Assembly (NCBI GenBank): GCA_964446115.1
Contig: CAYUNE010000043.1
Coordinates: 1 to 64,000 of the forward strand
DNA length: 64,000 nt
Direction: 5' to 3'
From: CAYUNE01 sp964446115
GTDB taxonomy: Bacteria; Desulfobacterota; Desulfobulbia; Desulfobulbales; Desulfobulbaceae
The notes under the pieces were generated by a model that was not told the origin of the DNA, did no database searches, and saw only the letters and a program-made list of their open reading frames with translations. The translations under genes were made by a program, and so were the position numbers. Below, piece by piece: positions 24,569 through 33,721 of the stretch; the first letter of the stretch is position 1; each line of letters begins with the position of its first letter.

Positions 24569-26418
24569 GCCGGCTTGGGTATGCGCATCAGGGCAACAAA
24601 GATAAAGGAGTAAAGCGACAGCAGAAACATGACGCTGACAAACAGGCGATAGACGGCATCCTGCATCAACCGACGGAAATGATGGAGCACGATACAGAAC
24701 ATGGGGATAATCGGAAAGATATAACGCCCCTGGGTCTGGAAATCAGCGGTCCATGAATGGTAGAGCGAGGCACCGATCAGGGCGGCGGAACAGGCAAGGC
24801 AGAGGACAAGCAGCAGGTTTCCGGCCGGGCCGCCGCGGAGGACCACGGCCCCGATCAGGAAGAGGAGAAAGCCGATCCCCAGCCAGCGAACGCAGTGATA
24901 GTAGGAGTCCACCGCCGCGACGGTAAAATAGCCATAGAGGCCGAAACCGCTGCGGAAGGTCTTTTCAAACCAGCGGTCGATATGGATGATATGGGCCAGG
25001 GAAATACCCCGGGCCCGGCGGTACAAAAAGGTATGTTTCTTTTCCAGAGGTGTTGACGGCTTGTAGATCGGCTCAGCCAGCTTTTCGCGCATCTCAATAA
25101 TTTTCTCCGCCTTGTCAAAGCCGTTGACACTGTAATCACAGGCCACATTAAAACCGGCACCCGCGGCACCCACGAGCAGCACAACGGCAAAACGCTTCAG
25201 CCAGTCACCTCTCTTTTGCCTTTCCACCAGAAAAAAAAGGCGCCAGAACAGATAACAAAACAGAAACAGAATAAAAAAATAATAGTTTTTTTTCAGCTGA
25301 AACAACAAGGCACAGAGAAAACCCAAAAACAGCACCACCCCGGCCCGGTTCTTTGTCCCGCCATTGAGATAGGTGTTGAGCATGGACCCCGGCAGGGCTG
25401 CCTGACAGCCGGCGGCAAAGGCGACCACCAGTGCCAATGCATCGGAATTACAGTAACTGAAGACATACCAGAGCTGCGGCGATATCAGCAGAGGAGCCGC
25501 AATGAGCGCGGCCGGCCGGTTTCGCATCACAAAGAGAAGTACGCCTGCAAGCAGGCAGACGTTGAACAGGCGAAGACTCAGATAATCCTTCAGGTGCAGA
25601 GGATCCAGCAGACGGGCGAGCTTGCCGGCAAAGAGATAGGAAATTTCCCGGTTATTGAGACGCGACACCCCATAGACACTGTAGGTATGACGGATTGCCG
25701 GATCGTCAACCGCCGGCGGCAGCCAGTTGGTTTTGTAATAGCGGGCGGCATCGAGATGGACATATTCGTCCGGATGCACATTCTCCTTGCTGACAGCAGC
25801 CATGACAACAACCAGAAGAAGAGCGACAAGAAAAAAAAGCGGAATGAAGCGCTCATCTTCACGATATCCATGGGTGCAGAAAAAAAAGAAAAAAACAGCT
25901 GCAAAGATAACGGCAATCCGGGCCGATATCACTGCCCGCCCCTTTTCGGCTGCTGAAAGCTGCACCTGCAGTTCAAGCTGGGGGTCATTTCCCGTGGACC
26001 TGATCTGCAGACCCTGCGGCCCCCAGCGGATGCCACCGATATGAAAAATCGGCCGAAGACGGGAAAATTCGCCCTCATGTTCAAAACAGAGGGGCAGGAA
26101 ACCATTCTGGCGGATGCAGAGTTTTTTGATCAGCACCTCTCCCCTGAATTTATGGGGATCAATGCGAAGCCTGTGGACCTTGCGCAGATCGGCCAAAAAA
26201 AAACGGTATTTTTCCCGGCCGGGAAAAACCCGCACCCGGGCCCGTTTCATCCGGCTGTACCCTTTTCCCTCCCCGGCCCAATAGATATTGAACCAGGTCT
26301 TCTTGGGCACCTGAATCTCCACCTCCACAAAGGCCCTGTTCTCAAAAAGTGCCAGATACAGAAAGGAGAGCAGAAAAGCAAGAAACAGAGGGAATTTCCA
26401 GCGGATCAGCAGGGCCAT
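24565..26418 (-). CDS. Large membrane protein, DUF2142/GT-C-like, with extracytoplasmic N-terminal domain
   Basis: A 617-residue integral membrane protein. One helix (about 9-27) is followed by an extracytoplasmic domain (28-150) containing LRIDPHKFRGEVLIKKL and STGNDPQLE, then about ten helices. The first loop after the second helix carries ENVHPDEYVHLDAARYY, an acidic motif in the position of the GT-C catalytic Asp (as in DUF2142/ArnT-like proteins). It probably uses a polyprenyl-phosphate sugar on the periplasmic side (inference). The N-terminal domain recurs in the acyltransferase-3 protein at 30,551-32,230. It overlaps the GT4 gene by 4 bp. Confidence 0.7.
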   Translation of the reverse strand: MALLIRWKFPLFLAFLLSFLYLALFENRAFVEVEIQVPKKTWFNIYWAGEGKGYSRMKRARVRVFPGREKYRFFLADLRKVHRLRIDPHKFRGEVLIKKLCIRQNGFLPLCFEHEGEFSRLRPIFHIGGIRWGPQGLQIRSTGNDPQLELQVQLSAAEKGRAVISARIAVIFAAVFFFFFCTHGYREDERFIPLFFLVALLLVVVMAAVSKENVHPDEYVHLDAARYYKTNWLPPAVDDPAIRHTYSVYGVSRLNNREISYLFAGKLARLLDPLHLKDYLSLRLFNVCLLAGVLLFVMRNRPAALIAAPLLISPQLWYVFSYCNSDALALVVAFAAGCQAALPGSMLNTYLNGGTKNRAGVVLFLGFLCALLFQLKKNYYFFILFLFCYLFWRLFFLVERQKRGDWLKRFAVVLLVGAAGAGFNVACDYSVNGFDKAEKIIEMREKLAEPIYKPSTPLEKKHTFLYRRARGISLAHIIHIDRWFEKTFRSGFGLYGYFTVAAVDSYYHCVRWLGIGFLLFLIGAVVLRGGPAGNLLLVLCLACSAALIGASLYHSWTADFQTQGRYIFPIIPMFCIVLHHFRRLMQDAVYRLFVSVMFLLSLYSFIFVALMRIPKPA

Positions 26419-26425
26419 TGTTGTT

Positions 26426-27232
26426 CTAGCATCTTTCCTGATTCATTCCCGGTAGACAACGGCGGCTTAAAAGCGACTGTTCAAGATTCGTGGAAATTTC
26501 CCTTTTCCTGCTCTTCAGAATAATCGGGGAACCGAAAAGGGTCGTCAAACCCGTTACCCGGGCGCCCGCCTCCAGAATATTGGAAATGCGGGGGCTGGCC
26601 AACTTCCGGTGGATAACCATGGGGAGAAAAAATTGCGCCCGGAACTCGGGGGCACTATAACCGTTTTTCTCCAATTCCCTCGACAACTGAGCACGGCTGA
26701 ACAACAGAAAGGGCCGGGTATTCCCCTCAAGGGCCTTTTTCAAAGGAAACAAAAGACAATAGAGGATATTACTGCTCCTGCGATCCGGATAGTCAAAAAT
26801 AACAAACTTTCTGGCGACCCGACACATTTCCGCTATCAGCTGCTGCCAATGGACTACATGGGTCAACAGCCGGATGGCAAGAACCACATCATAGGTGCCG
26901 TCATCAAAGGGCAGGTGGAGGCAGTCGCAGGTCCGATAGCTGACGGCAAGCCCCTTGACCCTCCTCCTCAAGCGTTCATGGCAGATATCATGACTGCCGG
27001 TCACCGTGACATCGAAACCCTGCTCAACCAGCGGTGCGATCAGCTGCCCATGGGCTCCTCCCACGGAAAGCAGCTTACCGCCTTCGTCGCGGCTCAGCAT
27101 GTCGAGGATGATGCGACTCTGAACCGAGAGCAGATACTGCCCCGTTGCCCCGGAAAAGCGGGTGGCATAATCAGCGGAGCACGTCTCAATATCGGCACTC
27201 TCCGGAAAAACCGAATGGTATTCCTCGTCCAT
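26426..27232 (-). CDS. Class I SAM-dependent methyltransferase
   Basis: A 268-residue cytoplasmic enzyme. Motif I is LLSVGGAHGQLIAPL (a slightly unusual VGGAHG glycine loop), followed by DVTVTGSHD, DCLHLPFDDGTYDVVLAIRLLTHV and a later YPDRRSS. The pattern matches Methyltransf_11/UbiE-like proteins. It is 7 bp from the DUF2142-like gene and probably methylates a sugar or lipid intermediate of the polysaccharide. The substrate cannot be read from the sequence. Confidence 0.82.
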   Translation of the reverse strand: MDEEYHSVFPESADIETCSADYATRFSGATGQYLLSVQSRIILDMLSRDEGGKLLSVGGAHGQLIAPLVEQGFDVTVTGSHDICHERLRRRVKGLAVSYRTCDCLHLPFDDGTYDVVLAIRLLTHVVHWQQLIAEMCRVARKFVIFDYPDRRSSNILYCLLFPLKKALEGNTRPFLLFSRAQLSRELEKNGYSAPEFRAQFFLPMVIHRKLASPRISNILEAGARVTGLTTLFGSPIILKSRKREISTNLEQSLLSRRCLPGMNQERC

Positions 27233-27347
27233 GATTTTGTCTTCGCATGCCCGAAATGGTGCTGGCGCTCACGGGCTACTGCGGTCGATTATATCAAAAC
27301 ATCAACCCCTTGGTTATCAATCCCGAGGCGTTATCAAAGGCAAACTC

Positions 27348-27914
27348 TCACTTGCCCAGCAAGAGAGAGTTTGCCGGAACAACGGATTCCGTGCTTTCCT
27401 CTTTCAATATCCAGCGGACGGCATCTGCCTCGTCCGACTGATCATCATCGGTGCCGTCGAGAATCACAGTGGACACCTGGTTTTTTTTCCACTCAAAGGT
27501 ACCCAGCACATACCAGCCCGTAGGCAGGCTCCGCTGGTTCAGCACAAAGTGATGGGTGCGACCGTTGCCATCCTCGATAAAGTAATCGGCATCATTGGTC
27601 CTGTTTTCAGTATGGAAAAAATGCACGGCAACTTCATAGGAACCACTGACCGGAACGGTGGTCTTCCAATAGGCCTTACCTCTCCTTGGCACCGGTCCGC
27701 CGGGAAGTTCATACAGGCCGCTGAGATAGCGCCAGTCACCATTGACAGCGCCGGGAAACGACCATGATCTCCAGGCACCATAGGGGCTCGTTTCCGAATA
27801 TCCCTCATCACCGTCATCAATAATCTTGCTCCACTCAAAGGCTCCGGCAGCCGACACCGCACAGAAAACAAAGACAAAGAGCAGAAGCAGCTTCCACACC
27901 TGAACTTTTCTCAT
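27348..27914 (-). CDS. Secreted golvesin C-terminal-like domain protein
   Basis: A 188-residue protein with a signal peptide (1-25, ending GAFE) and one golvesin/xanthan-lyase-type beta-sandwich domain (about 28-170). It shows IIDDGDEGYSET, a YWKTTVPVSGSYEVAVHF strand pair, WYVLGTFEW, VSTVILDG and a closing EADAVRW. These domains are found on secreted polysaccharide-active or surface-adhering proteins and may bind carbohydrate. GAGGAAA eight bases upstream supports the ATG. It has a predicted promoter of its own with repeated GTTTGAT heptamers, so it may be regulated separately from the downstream genes. Confidence 0.8.
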   Translation of the reverse strand: MRKVQVWKLLLLFVFVFCAVSAAGAFEWSKIIDDGDEGYSETSPYGAWRSWSFPGAVNGDWRYLSGLYELPGGPVPRRGKAYWKTTVPVSGSYEVAVHFFHTENRTNDADYFIEDGNGRTHHFVLNQRSLPTGWYVLGTFEWKKNQVSTVILDGTDDDQSDEADAVRWILKEESTESVVPANSLLLGK

Positions 27915-27926
27915 GAAAATTTCCTC

Positions 27927-27970
27927 GTTTGATCAGTTTGATATAAAGACTTCCTCACTCCGGATCAAAC
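27927..27970. promoter_or_regulatory. Repeated GTTTGAT heptamers in the leader of the golvesin gene
   Basis: Two direct copies of GTTTGAT (27927-27933 and 27936-27942, nine bases apart) and one inverted copy ATCAAAC (27964-27970) lie between the predicted -10 box and the ribosome site; the inverted copy overlaps the -10. The arrangement looks like a repressor operator with two half-sites and a distal partner. Confidence 0.35.
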
Positions 27971-27995
27971 TATCCTGAGGAGGTAGGATTGTCAA
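27967..27995 (-). promoter_or_regulatory. Sigma-70-like promoter of the golvesin gene
   Basis: On the minus strand TTGACA (27995-27990), 17 bases, then TAGTTT (27972-27967). The -35 box is perfect and the -10 box is weak. It lies in the gap after the membrane methyltransferase-like gene and about 50 bases before the ATG. Confidence 0.4.
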
Positions 27996-28047
27996 CTCGT
28001 ATGCAAACCTGTGCCGAGGTAAAAAGGATACCCATTGCCCTTCTGGC

Positions 28048-30426
28048 TTAATGAGAAGAAAAGCGAGGCAGCAGAAAACCAGCCAGAATATAGAGGGCAA
28101 AGGCGATAAACAGTGTTGCCGTGAAACCGATATAAATGGCCAGCAGGATGGAAAAAACGCTCCCCAGAACCGTAAAGAGTCCGTTGACGGCCCAGGCCCA
28201 TCCAACCGCTCCCTTGCCCTTATCAAAGGAACCGGCAATACCAAGGGCAAAGGGCATGCCTAGGGAAAAACCAAGGGGGGAGATCAACAGGACCGCCGCC
28301 GCCATTCTGACCACGGTGGGCCACTGGAGAAAATAGTTCAGCAGGGGATCCTTGAGAAACAGCAATGCCAGGCCGTAAGCGGGAATGACGACAAAGGGCA
28401 GTGACCTGAAAAACCTTTTTCCATGTAGAGCCGTTGTATCGGTCACATAGGAGCCAACACCCGCGGAAACCAGAAAGGCAAAGACAACCGAGGCATAGGT
28501 ATAAAGGGGGAATCCCACCAACTTATGAAAAAACTGGATAAAAACAAGCTCAATGGCGATGAAACCGGCCCCCAGGCAGGCAAAATAGCTGACAAAGGAG
28601 GCCTTGCCGCTCCACGGCGCGCGACCGACCCGTGAAAAGAGCAGCGGCCCGAACAAACAGACAACGGCGATCAACAGGGCCGCCCCGGCGCTGACAATGA
28701 GATGAATCACATCCATGGGCAGGCCGTGCCTGATGGAGTCATTCAGCAGCTTGGTAATCGACGTCTCCACGTAGGGCTCGCTTCTGGAAACCGGCGCGAA
28801 CCGTTTCCGGAGATGATTGAAAAACGGCCTGTCATCCGTGGGTACATTCATGCGGTAGGGAATGGACGCGGCCAGCTCCGGGGGCAGGCTACCGGTGAAA
28901 AAGGCGGGATCAAGTCCGGATTCTTCCGGCGCCAGGGGGTTGTGCACCCGGGTGAAGCCCTTGTGCATGAGACTGTGGACCCGATTCACCTCCTCTTCGC
29001 TCCAGGGCTGCATTTTGATCAGCAGCAGGGGAAGGTTGTACCACTGGGGTGCGTAATAGAGCAGCACGTGCCTTTCAAAATGGTCCCGTCCCATCTCCCG
29101 CCAGGCCCGCGCAGCCGTGAGTACCATCTTGGGATAGACGTGATGGTTGATATGCAATACCCCGTTTGAGGTCAGATGTGAGAAGTATTCCCGGTAGGCA
29201 TCCACGGTCTGGAGGTAGTTGGGCGAGACGGCACCGGCTCCGGAGGCGACACTGGATGATGTATGATTGGACATCATCTGGATAATGTCATATTTCTTGT
29301 CACCGGCCCGCAGAAAGCTCCGGCCTTCGCCCCGTACCGCATGAACTTTGGGGTTGTCGTAAGGCTCGACGGCATACTTCTCCTTGCCGAGCCGGATCAC
29401 GGCTCCCACCATTTCGATGGCATCCACCGACGACGCCCCAAAAGCCACCGCCGCCTTGGTCTCCTGGCCTCCGGCAGCTCCGATAATCAGGACACGCGGC
29501 GAACTCCCCTCTTTCAACCAGTGGGAGGCAAAGACAAACCTGTCCCAGAACTGGGACCTGGCCTTGGCCGGCAGCGAATCGCGAAGCTTCTGATAATCGC
29601 CGTCAAAATTATAGAAATAGCTTGTCTGGGTACCGCCGTCATAGGCAATCCAGATATACTCTTTGCGGTATTGAATCAGGTCGATCCGGGAAATGGGATC
29701 CCAGCGGGTCAATAGCCTCCCTCCCTGCAGGGAACGAAATCCCCGCTTATCCATATGCGGCGTGATCTCCAGGAAGGTATCGCCGTCGTAGACAACAAGC
29801 TGGAAAACGGCGGTTGCCAGGGCAACGATCAGGGTTGCGGCGGAGACCACCTTCCGGCCACTGATGAGAGCCAGAGCCAACAGGGAAAAGGCCGAGGCCA
29901 TGAAGAGAAGGCCCGGACCGCCGTACAATGGGATGAGAAGAGGCACCAGCACACACCCCACCGAAGCCCCCACCAGATCCCAAAAGTAAAGTTTACCAAA
30001 ACGATCTGCATGCCTGGTAAACAGAAGCGACAGGATCAGCCCGCTGACGAAAAACGGTACGATAAGGCCGGAAAAAACCAGCAACACCTTAGCGCCGAGA
30101 TAGAGAACGCTGGGAAATTCCCTGAAATCGACATGGAATCTGTTGAGCAGGAAAAAAACAGCTGCGTAACTGACAGCCAGCAGCAAGGTAAGAACACGAA
30201 AAGTTAAATCTCCGAACTCCCGCCGATCGGAGATAATCGAGGTGACCACTCCTGAAATGCCGAAACCGAGCAGGGCCAGGGTAATAACCATATATGAAAA
30301 GTGGGGATACCACAGGACATCAAGAATCCTGATCAGGGCCAGTTCATAGAACAGGGTCGTCAGAGCGATGAGACTGATAAAGCCCATGCGGGCCAGGGGA
30401 AGTTTCGTTTCGGTCGATGGTGCCAC
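28048..30426 (-). CDS. Membrane protein with internal spermidine-synthase-like domain
   Basis: A 792-residue protein with about six N-terminal helices, a soluble spermidine-synthase/SAM-methyltransferase-like domain (about 220-560) and five to six C-terminal helices. The soluble domain shows VLIIGAAGGQETKAAVAFG, an acidic residue in DAIEMVG, HAVRGEGRSFLRA and YDIIQMMSN. Such spermidine-synthase-like membrane proteins are common in Deltaproteobacteria; their product is unclear and they may not be true aminopropyltransferases. The start is a GTG at 30426 with GGAGAG close upstream. It follows the acyltransferase-3 gene across a hairpin-rich 124-bp gap. Confidence 0.8.
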   Translation of the reverse strand: MAPSTETKLPLARMGFISLIALTTLFYELALIRILDVLWYPHFSYMVITLALLGFGISGVVTSIISDRREFGDLTFRVLTLLLAVSYAAVFFLLNRFHVDFREFPSVLYLGAKVLLVFSGLIVPFFVSGLILSLLFTRHADRFGKLYFWDLVGASVGCVLVPLLIPLYGGPGLLFMASAFSLLALALISGRKVVSAATLIVALATAVFQLVVYDGDTFLEITPHMDKRGFRSLQGGRLLTRWDPISRIDLIQYRKEYIWIAYDGGTQTSYFYNFDGDYQKLRDSLPAKARSQFWDRFVFASHWLKEGSSPRVLIIGAAGGQETKAAVAFGASSVDAIEMVGAVIRLGKEKYAVEPYDNPKVHAVRGEGRSFLRAGDKKYDIIQMMSNHTSSSVASGAGAVSPNYLQTVDAYREYFSHLTSNGVLHINHHVYPKMVLTAARAWREMGRDHFERHVLLYYAPQWYNLPLLLIKMQPWSEEEVNRVHSLMHKGFTRVHNPLAPEESGLDPAFFTGSLPPELAASIPYRMNVPTDDRPFFNHLRKRFAPVSRSEPYVETSITKLLNDSIRHGLPMDVIHLIVSAGAALLIAVVCLFGPLLFSRVGRAPWSGKASFVSYFACLGAGFIAIELVFIQFFHKLVGFPLYTYASVVFAFLVSAGVGSYVTDTTALHGKRFFRSLPFVVIPAYGLALLFLKDPLLNYFLQWPTVVRMAAAVLLISPLGFSLGMPFALGIAGSFDKGKGAVGWAWAVNGLFTVLGSVFSILLAIYIGFTATLFIAFALYILAGFLLPRFSSH

Positions 30427-30468
30427 AGGCTCTCCGAATGGTGGGGATCGTTTTTGTCATCCCGGCCT

Positions 30469-30521
30469 AAATTCTTCCGTTTCCATGTTGGAAGAATTTT
30501 GACCGGTTAAAGCGTTAACCG
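30469..30521. terminator. Two tandem hairpins between the acyltransferase and the membrane-enzyme genes
   Basis: A ten-base perfect inverted repeat AAATTCTTCC (30469-30478) / GGAAGAATTT (30490-30499) with an 11-base loop is followed by a seven-base one, CGGTTAA (30504-30510) / TTAACCG (30515-30521), with loop AGCG. In the direction of the minus-strand genes no long T-run follows, so termination or mRNA processing between the two genes is possible but not proven. Confidence 0.45.
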
Positions 30522-30550
30522 TCCATTTAAAGTACAAGATTTGATTCTTG

Positions 30551-32230
30551 TCAACCGGTGAGTTCTTCCCGATGAAAATTTGCCGGCCGGTAGATGGACG
30601 ATCTGCTCAGGGTCAGAAAAGGCGCTTCAATATATCTGTATGTCGCTGTGGCGACCGGTATACTGAGAACAACCGTGGCGCAAAAGAGCAGCCATCCCGG
30701 TGGATCGACACCGAGAAAATAGCCGTTGATAGCCACAATGACGTTGAGAACAAGGGGATGTAACAGATAGAGGCTGTAACTGATGACGCCGATACTCCGG
30801 AACAAGGAATGCGAGAAAAAGCGCCCCAGGGCAGAGGTGTCATCGGCAATAAGCGCAAAAAGCAATAATGCGGCCGCAGCGCCGTAAAGGCCGTAGAACT
30901 GCTGGGAAAAAACTCTGCCGTTGCCCATGAGGTAGCCGTTTGAGAGAAAGAGAAAAAGAGCTAAAACAGCGCAGCCGGCCCCGGTCCAGATCCAGCTGGG
31001 CCAACGTCTTGTTGTCCCGGCCGCCGGGTCTTTTTTGATATACCAGCCGAAATAGAGATAGGAGACACAGCAGCCGCTGAGAAAAACCCCAAGGTAAAAG
31101 GGCAGCCGCTGGTGATCCATACCCCGGAGAAAAAAGATGTCCCGACCCAGAAAACAGTCGCTGAGAACAACCAGCCCCAGCAACAGGGGAAGAATGCGGC
31201 CGGGCCGTCCCTTGCCGAGGAGCAGATTGATCAGGACAATTGCCGGAAAAATGAGATAGTAGGCCATTTCCTGGGGCACGGCCCACAGGTGACCGTTTCC
31301 CAGAAGGAAAAAGGCATGAAGGATGGCGTCGCAGAGGTGCAGCGACATCACGTACACCAGAAATATGTAAAAGTAATACATGGGCAGGATCCGCAGCAGA
31401 CGGCGCTTACCATACTCGATCAGAAAACCGCTCTGCCGTATCCTTTCCGGGGAATCCACAAAGGGGCGGGCCAACAGAAAACCGCTGAGTACAAAAAAAA
31501 TCAGCACGCCGCTGGCACCGACACCGCGGAACCGCGCCCAGGTGTGATCGGCAATGATCATCAGAGCCGCAGCCGCCCGCAGACCGTCCAGGGTCCCGAT
31601 CATCGGACGGTGGGAAACAGATGGCCGCTCCACACATAACCAGTTCCTTGCCCGCCGCAGGTCAAAATGGAGCAGAAAACGGAAGAAAAAGAGCGAAATG
31701 AAAAAAACCGGCAGAAGAAAGGGATGGAGATAACTGGGCGTGGAAACCGGTGTCCTGCTGACGATATAGGGGTCTTCCCGCGTGGAAACCACACCAGTGA
31801 AACCGTGGCCGCGAAACATGGTCACCCCGTCATGCCCAGGTGCGAATCGTTCAAAAATTTCTTCCGCGGAAAAAACGATATCATCCGCAAATCTGCGCTT
31901 GATTACCAGTGAGTATAACCGCACTGTTCCGGGTTTGCCGCCGGTATCGATGCGCAGCCAGGTGACCGGATAATTCCGGTTTGCAAACAAAAGCGTTGCC
32001 TTTTCTCCAGCAGTCAGCTTTTCAATGCTTGATGTCCGGCCGGCATGGAACCGGGGCCGTCCACCAGCGGAAAAAAACAGCTGCCAGTAATCGGTATGCT
32101 CCGCGGCAGCGGTAACTTCCAGCCGATAACTCCCGGAGAGGGCGAGCGCCACCAGGTAGGCGGCGAGGAGAAAAAAACAGAGGGTGACAAACAGTGCCGC
32201 TGGGCGGCTGAGAGTGACGGCGCCTTTCAT
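30551..32230 (-). CDS. Acyltransferase-3 (OafA-like) with extracytoplasmic N-terminal domain
   Basis: A 559-residue membrane protein. One helix (about 11-31), an extracytoplasmic domain (35-158), then the multi-helix acyltransferase-3 (OafA/NodX/WecH) domain starting GTLDGLRAAAALMIIADHTW with its catalytic-type His in ADH, and FFVLSGFLL. It likely O-acetylates a surface polysaccharide sugar. The N-terminal domain contains LRIDTGGKPGTVRLYSLVI and STREDPY and is recognisably the same module as residues 28-150 of the DUF2142-like protein at 24,565-26,418. The ATG at 32230 lacks a clear ribosome site. Confidence 0.85.
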   Translation of the reverse strand: MKGAVTLSRPAALFVTLCFFLLAAYLVALALSGSYRLEVTAAAEHTDYWQLFFSAGGRPRFHAGRTSSIEKLTAGEKATLLFANRNYPVTWLRIDTGGKPGTVRLYSLVIKRRFADDIVFSAEEIFERFAPGHDGVTMFRGHGFTGVVSTREDPYIVSRTPVSTPSYLHPFLLPVFFISLFFFRFLLHFDLRRARNWLCVERPSVSHRPMIGTLDGLRAAAALMIIADHTWARFRGVGASGVLIFFVLSGFLLARPFVDSPERIRQSGFLIEYGKRRLLRILPMYYFYIFLVYVMSLHLCDAILHAFFLLGNGHLWAVPQEMAYYLIFPAIVLINLLLGKGRPGRILPLLLGLVVLSDCFLGRDIFFLRGMDHQRLPFYLGVFLSGCCVSYLYFGWYIKKDPAAGTTRRWPSWIWTGAGCAVLALFLFLSNGYLMGNGRVFSQQFYGLYGAAAALLLFALIADDTSALGRFFSHSLFRSIGVISYSLYLLHPLVLNVIVAINGYFLGVDPPGWLLFCATVVLSIPVATATYRYIEAPFLTLSRSSIYRPANFHREELTG

Positions 32231-32309
32231 AGCGTGCAGACCCGATGCATAATCAACGTTCCCATGGCGAAAATCCGTGGCAGAACGTAACCGATCACAG
32301 GCACCGCAT

Positions 32310-32831
32310 TTACATGCCGTCGACAGCGCGGATTTCCGGCCCGTCCTGCAGAAAGCGCTTTTCTATGAAATCGGCGATCTGGCTGCTCCGATTCCGGTCA
32401 AATACCCGGACTTCTCTGTTTCCGGAAATATCGTCGACCTGGGCGATAACCCCCTGTACCCGGTTGAGCAGCCGGGGGCCGCTGCCGGAGCAGACCTCGA
32501 TTTTGGCAATATCGCGGGCATCTTTGAACCCCTCGGCAATGACGATATCCATGTCCGGATAAAACCGTTCCGCAAGATCGACAAGTTCCAGGGGAGAGGG
32601 GTCGGCGAACATGACCACCTGATCAGGGGCGACCAGGGTAACGGCATCGGCCCCGGCCTGCCGGTGGATATGGGTGTCGGTGTCGGGTTCATCAAATTCC
32701 AGGCCCGTTTCTTTGGTGGATTTAATCACCGCCAGCCGGTAACCCCGTCTTTTCAGATGGGCCACCACCTGCGAGGCCAGAGTGGTCTTGCCCGAATCGT
32801 GATAACCGATGAAACTGACAATGGGCGGCAT
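32310..32831 (-). CDS. mobB: Molybdopterin-guanine dinucleotide biosynthesis adaptor MobB
   Basis: A 173-residue GTP-binding protein. The P-loop GYHDSGKTT (9-17) opens it, and DTHIHRQAGADAV and VIAEGFKDARDIAKIEV follow, both typical of MobB. It assists MobA in adding GMP to molybdopterin for molybdenum or tungsten enzymes such as formate dehydrogenase. The frame is open to 33050, but upstream codons cross the ktrA end; ATG 32831 gives the normal MobB length. No mobA or moa gene is next to it. A predicted promoter and hairpin leader lie directly upstream. Confidence 0.9.
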   Translation of the reverse strand: MPPIVSFIGYHDSGKTTLASQVVAHLKRRGYRLAVIKSTKETGLEFDEPDTDTHIHRQAGADAVTLVAPDQVVMFADPSPLELVDLAERFYPDMDIVIAEGFKDARDIAKIEVCSGSGPRLLNRVQGVIAQVDDISGNREVRVFDRNRSSQIADFIEKRFLQDGPEIRAVDGM

Positions 32832-32863
32832 GGGGCTGCACGTAGAGGTTGGAATCCGGTACG

Positions 32864-32912
32864 GGGTGCCGTCACCATTGAACGGCACCCTAAAAATTTG
32901 TTGGGATTTATA
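32864..32912 (-). promoter_or_regulatory. mobB promoter (-10) and leader hairpin
   Basis: On the minus strand an extended -10 TGGTATAAA (-10 hexamer 32912-32907) is preceded at 16 bases by a weak TTTCAT. About 17 bases after it comes a perfect nine-base hairpin, GGGTGCCGT / ACGGCACCC (32864-32872 with 32882-32890, nine-base loop), which would form at the very start of the mobB leader. No T-run follows it in the mobB direction, so it may affect translation or mRNA stability rather than terminate. Confidence 0.45.
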
Positions 32913-32979
32913 CCAGAAATAGTGAGAAATGAAAGTAAAATCAGCAGAGGCCTGACAGCGGCCGCTGCAGGGGTGGAGT

Positions 32980-33630
32980 CTACGGCCGCAGACGATCCGG
33001 GGTGTTGGTGTTGCGCAGGATAATGATTTTATCTCCTTCCTGGAAGACATAATCCGGATCCGGGGTATACTCGTAGGTCTCCGAATCGATTCTCTTTACG
33101 GCAATGACCTGGATGTGATGTCTCCTGGTGAGCTCCAGCTGCCGCAAACTTTTCCCGGACCAGCGGTCGATGGTCAGCTCCTGGAAGGAAATTTCCGGAT
33201 CAAAGGTAGCATATTGCAGAAAACCGGGAATCGCCACCTTGGAAGCCAGCTGTACGGCCGCCATCTGTTCGGGGATAATCACCTCATCCACCCCCAGGCG
33301 ATAGAGAAGACGCTGGTGATCGGGACTGGCCGCCTTGACCCAGACCTGGGGTATCTCCATTTCCTTGGCATACATGGCGATCATGGAGGAGGCGGCAATG
33401 GAATCTCCGACGCTGATCAGCACCAGGGAAACCTCGGCCAGGCCTATCTGCTCCAGGGCCTCCTTGTTGGTGGCATCTGCCCGATACGCCTGATTGAGAC
33501 TGTCCCCGGCCAGCTGCACCCGGGACTGTCGGTTATCGATCCCGATCACCGTATGTCCCAGGTCAACGAGGGTGGAGGCAAAATAGAGGCCGAATTTGCC
33601 CAGCCCGATCACCGCTATTTCCTGTTTCAT
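32980..33630 (-). CDS. ktrA: Potassium uptake regulatory subunit KtrA (RCK protein)
   Basis: A 216-residue cytoplasmic RCK protein. The NAD-binding domain starts with IAVIGLGKFG (GxGxxG) followed by an acidic residue at the end of strand two (IGIDNRQ), and a TrkA_C domain (about 135-216) ends in FQEGDKIIIL. It forms the ring that gates KtrB in response to nucleotides. GGAGGG seven bases before the ATG supports the start. It follows ktrB by 91 bp, so the two form a ktrBA unit. Confidence 0.9.
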   Translation of the reverse strand: MKQEIAVIGLGKFGLYFASTLVDLGHTVIGIDNRQSRVQLAGDSLNQAYRADATNKEALEQIGLAEVSLVLISVGDSIAASSMIAMYAKEMEIPQVWVKAASPDHQRLLYRLGVDEVIIPEQMAAVQLASKVAIPGFLQYATFDPEISFQELTIDRWSGKSLRQLELTRRHHIQVIAVKRIDSETYEYTPDPDYVFQEGDKIIILRNTNTPDRLRP

Positions 33631-33721
33631 GTCTTACCCTCCGCAAGTGTCGTTTCCCAGGGGATTCTTCTCTCTCCACCGTTTGCAACCGATCACGGAC
33701 ATCCCCAAATCCCGTCTCTTC

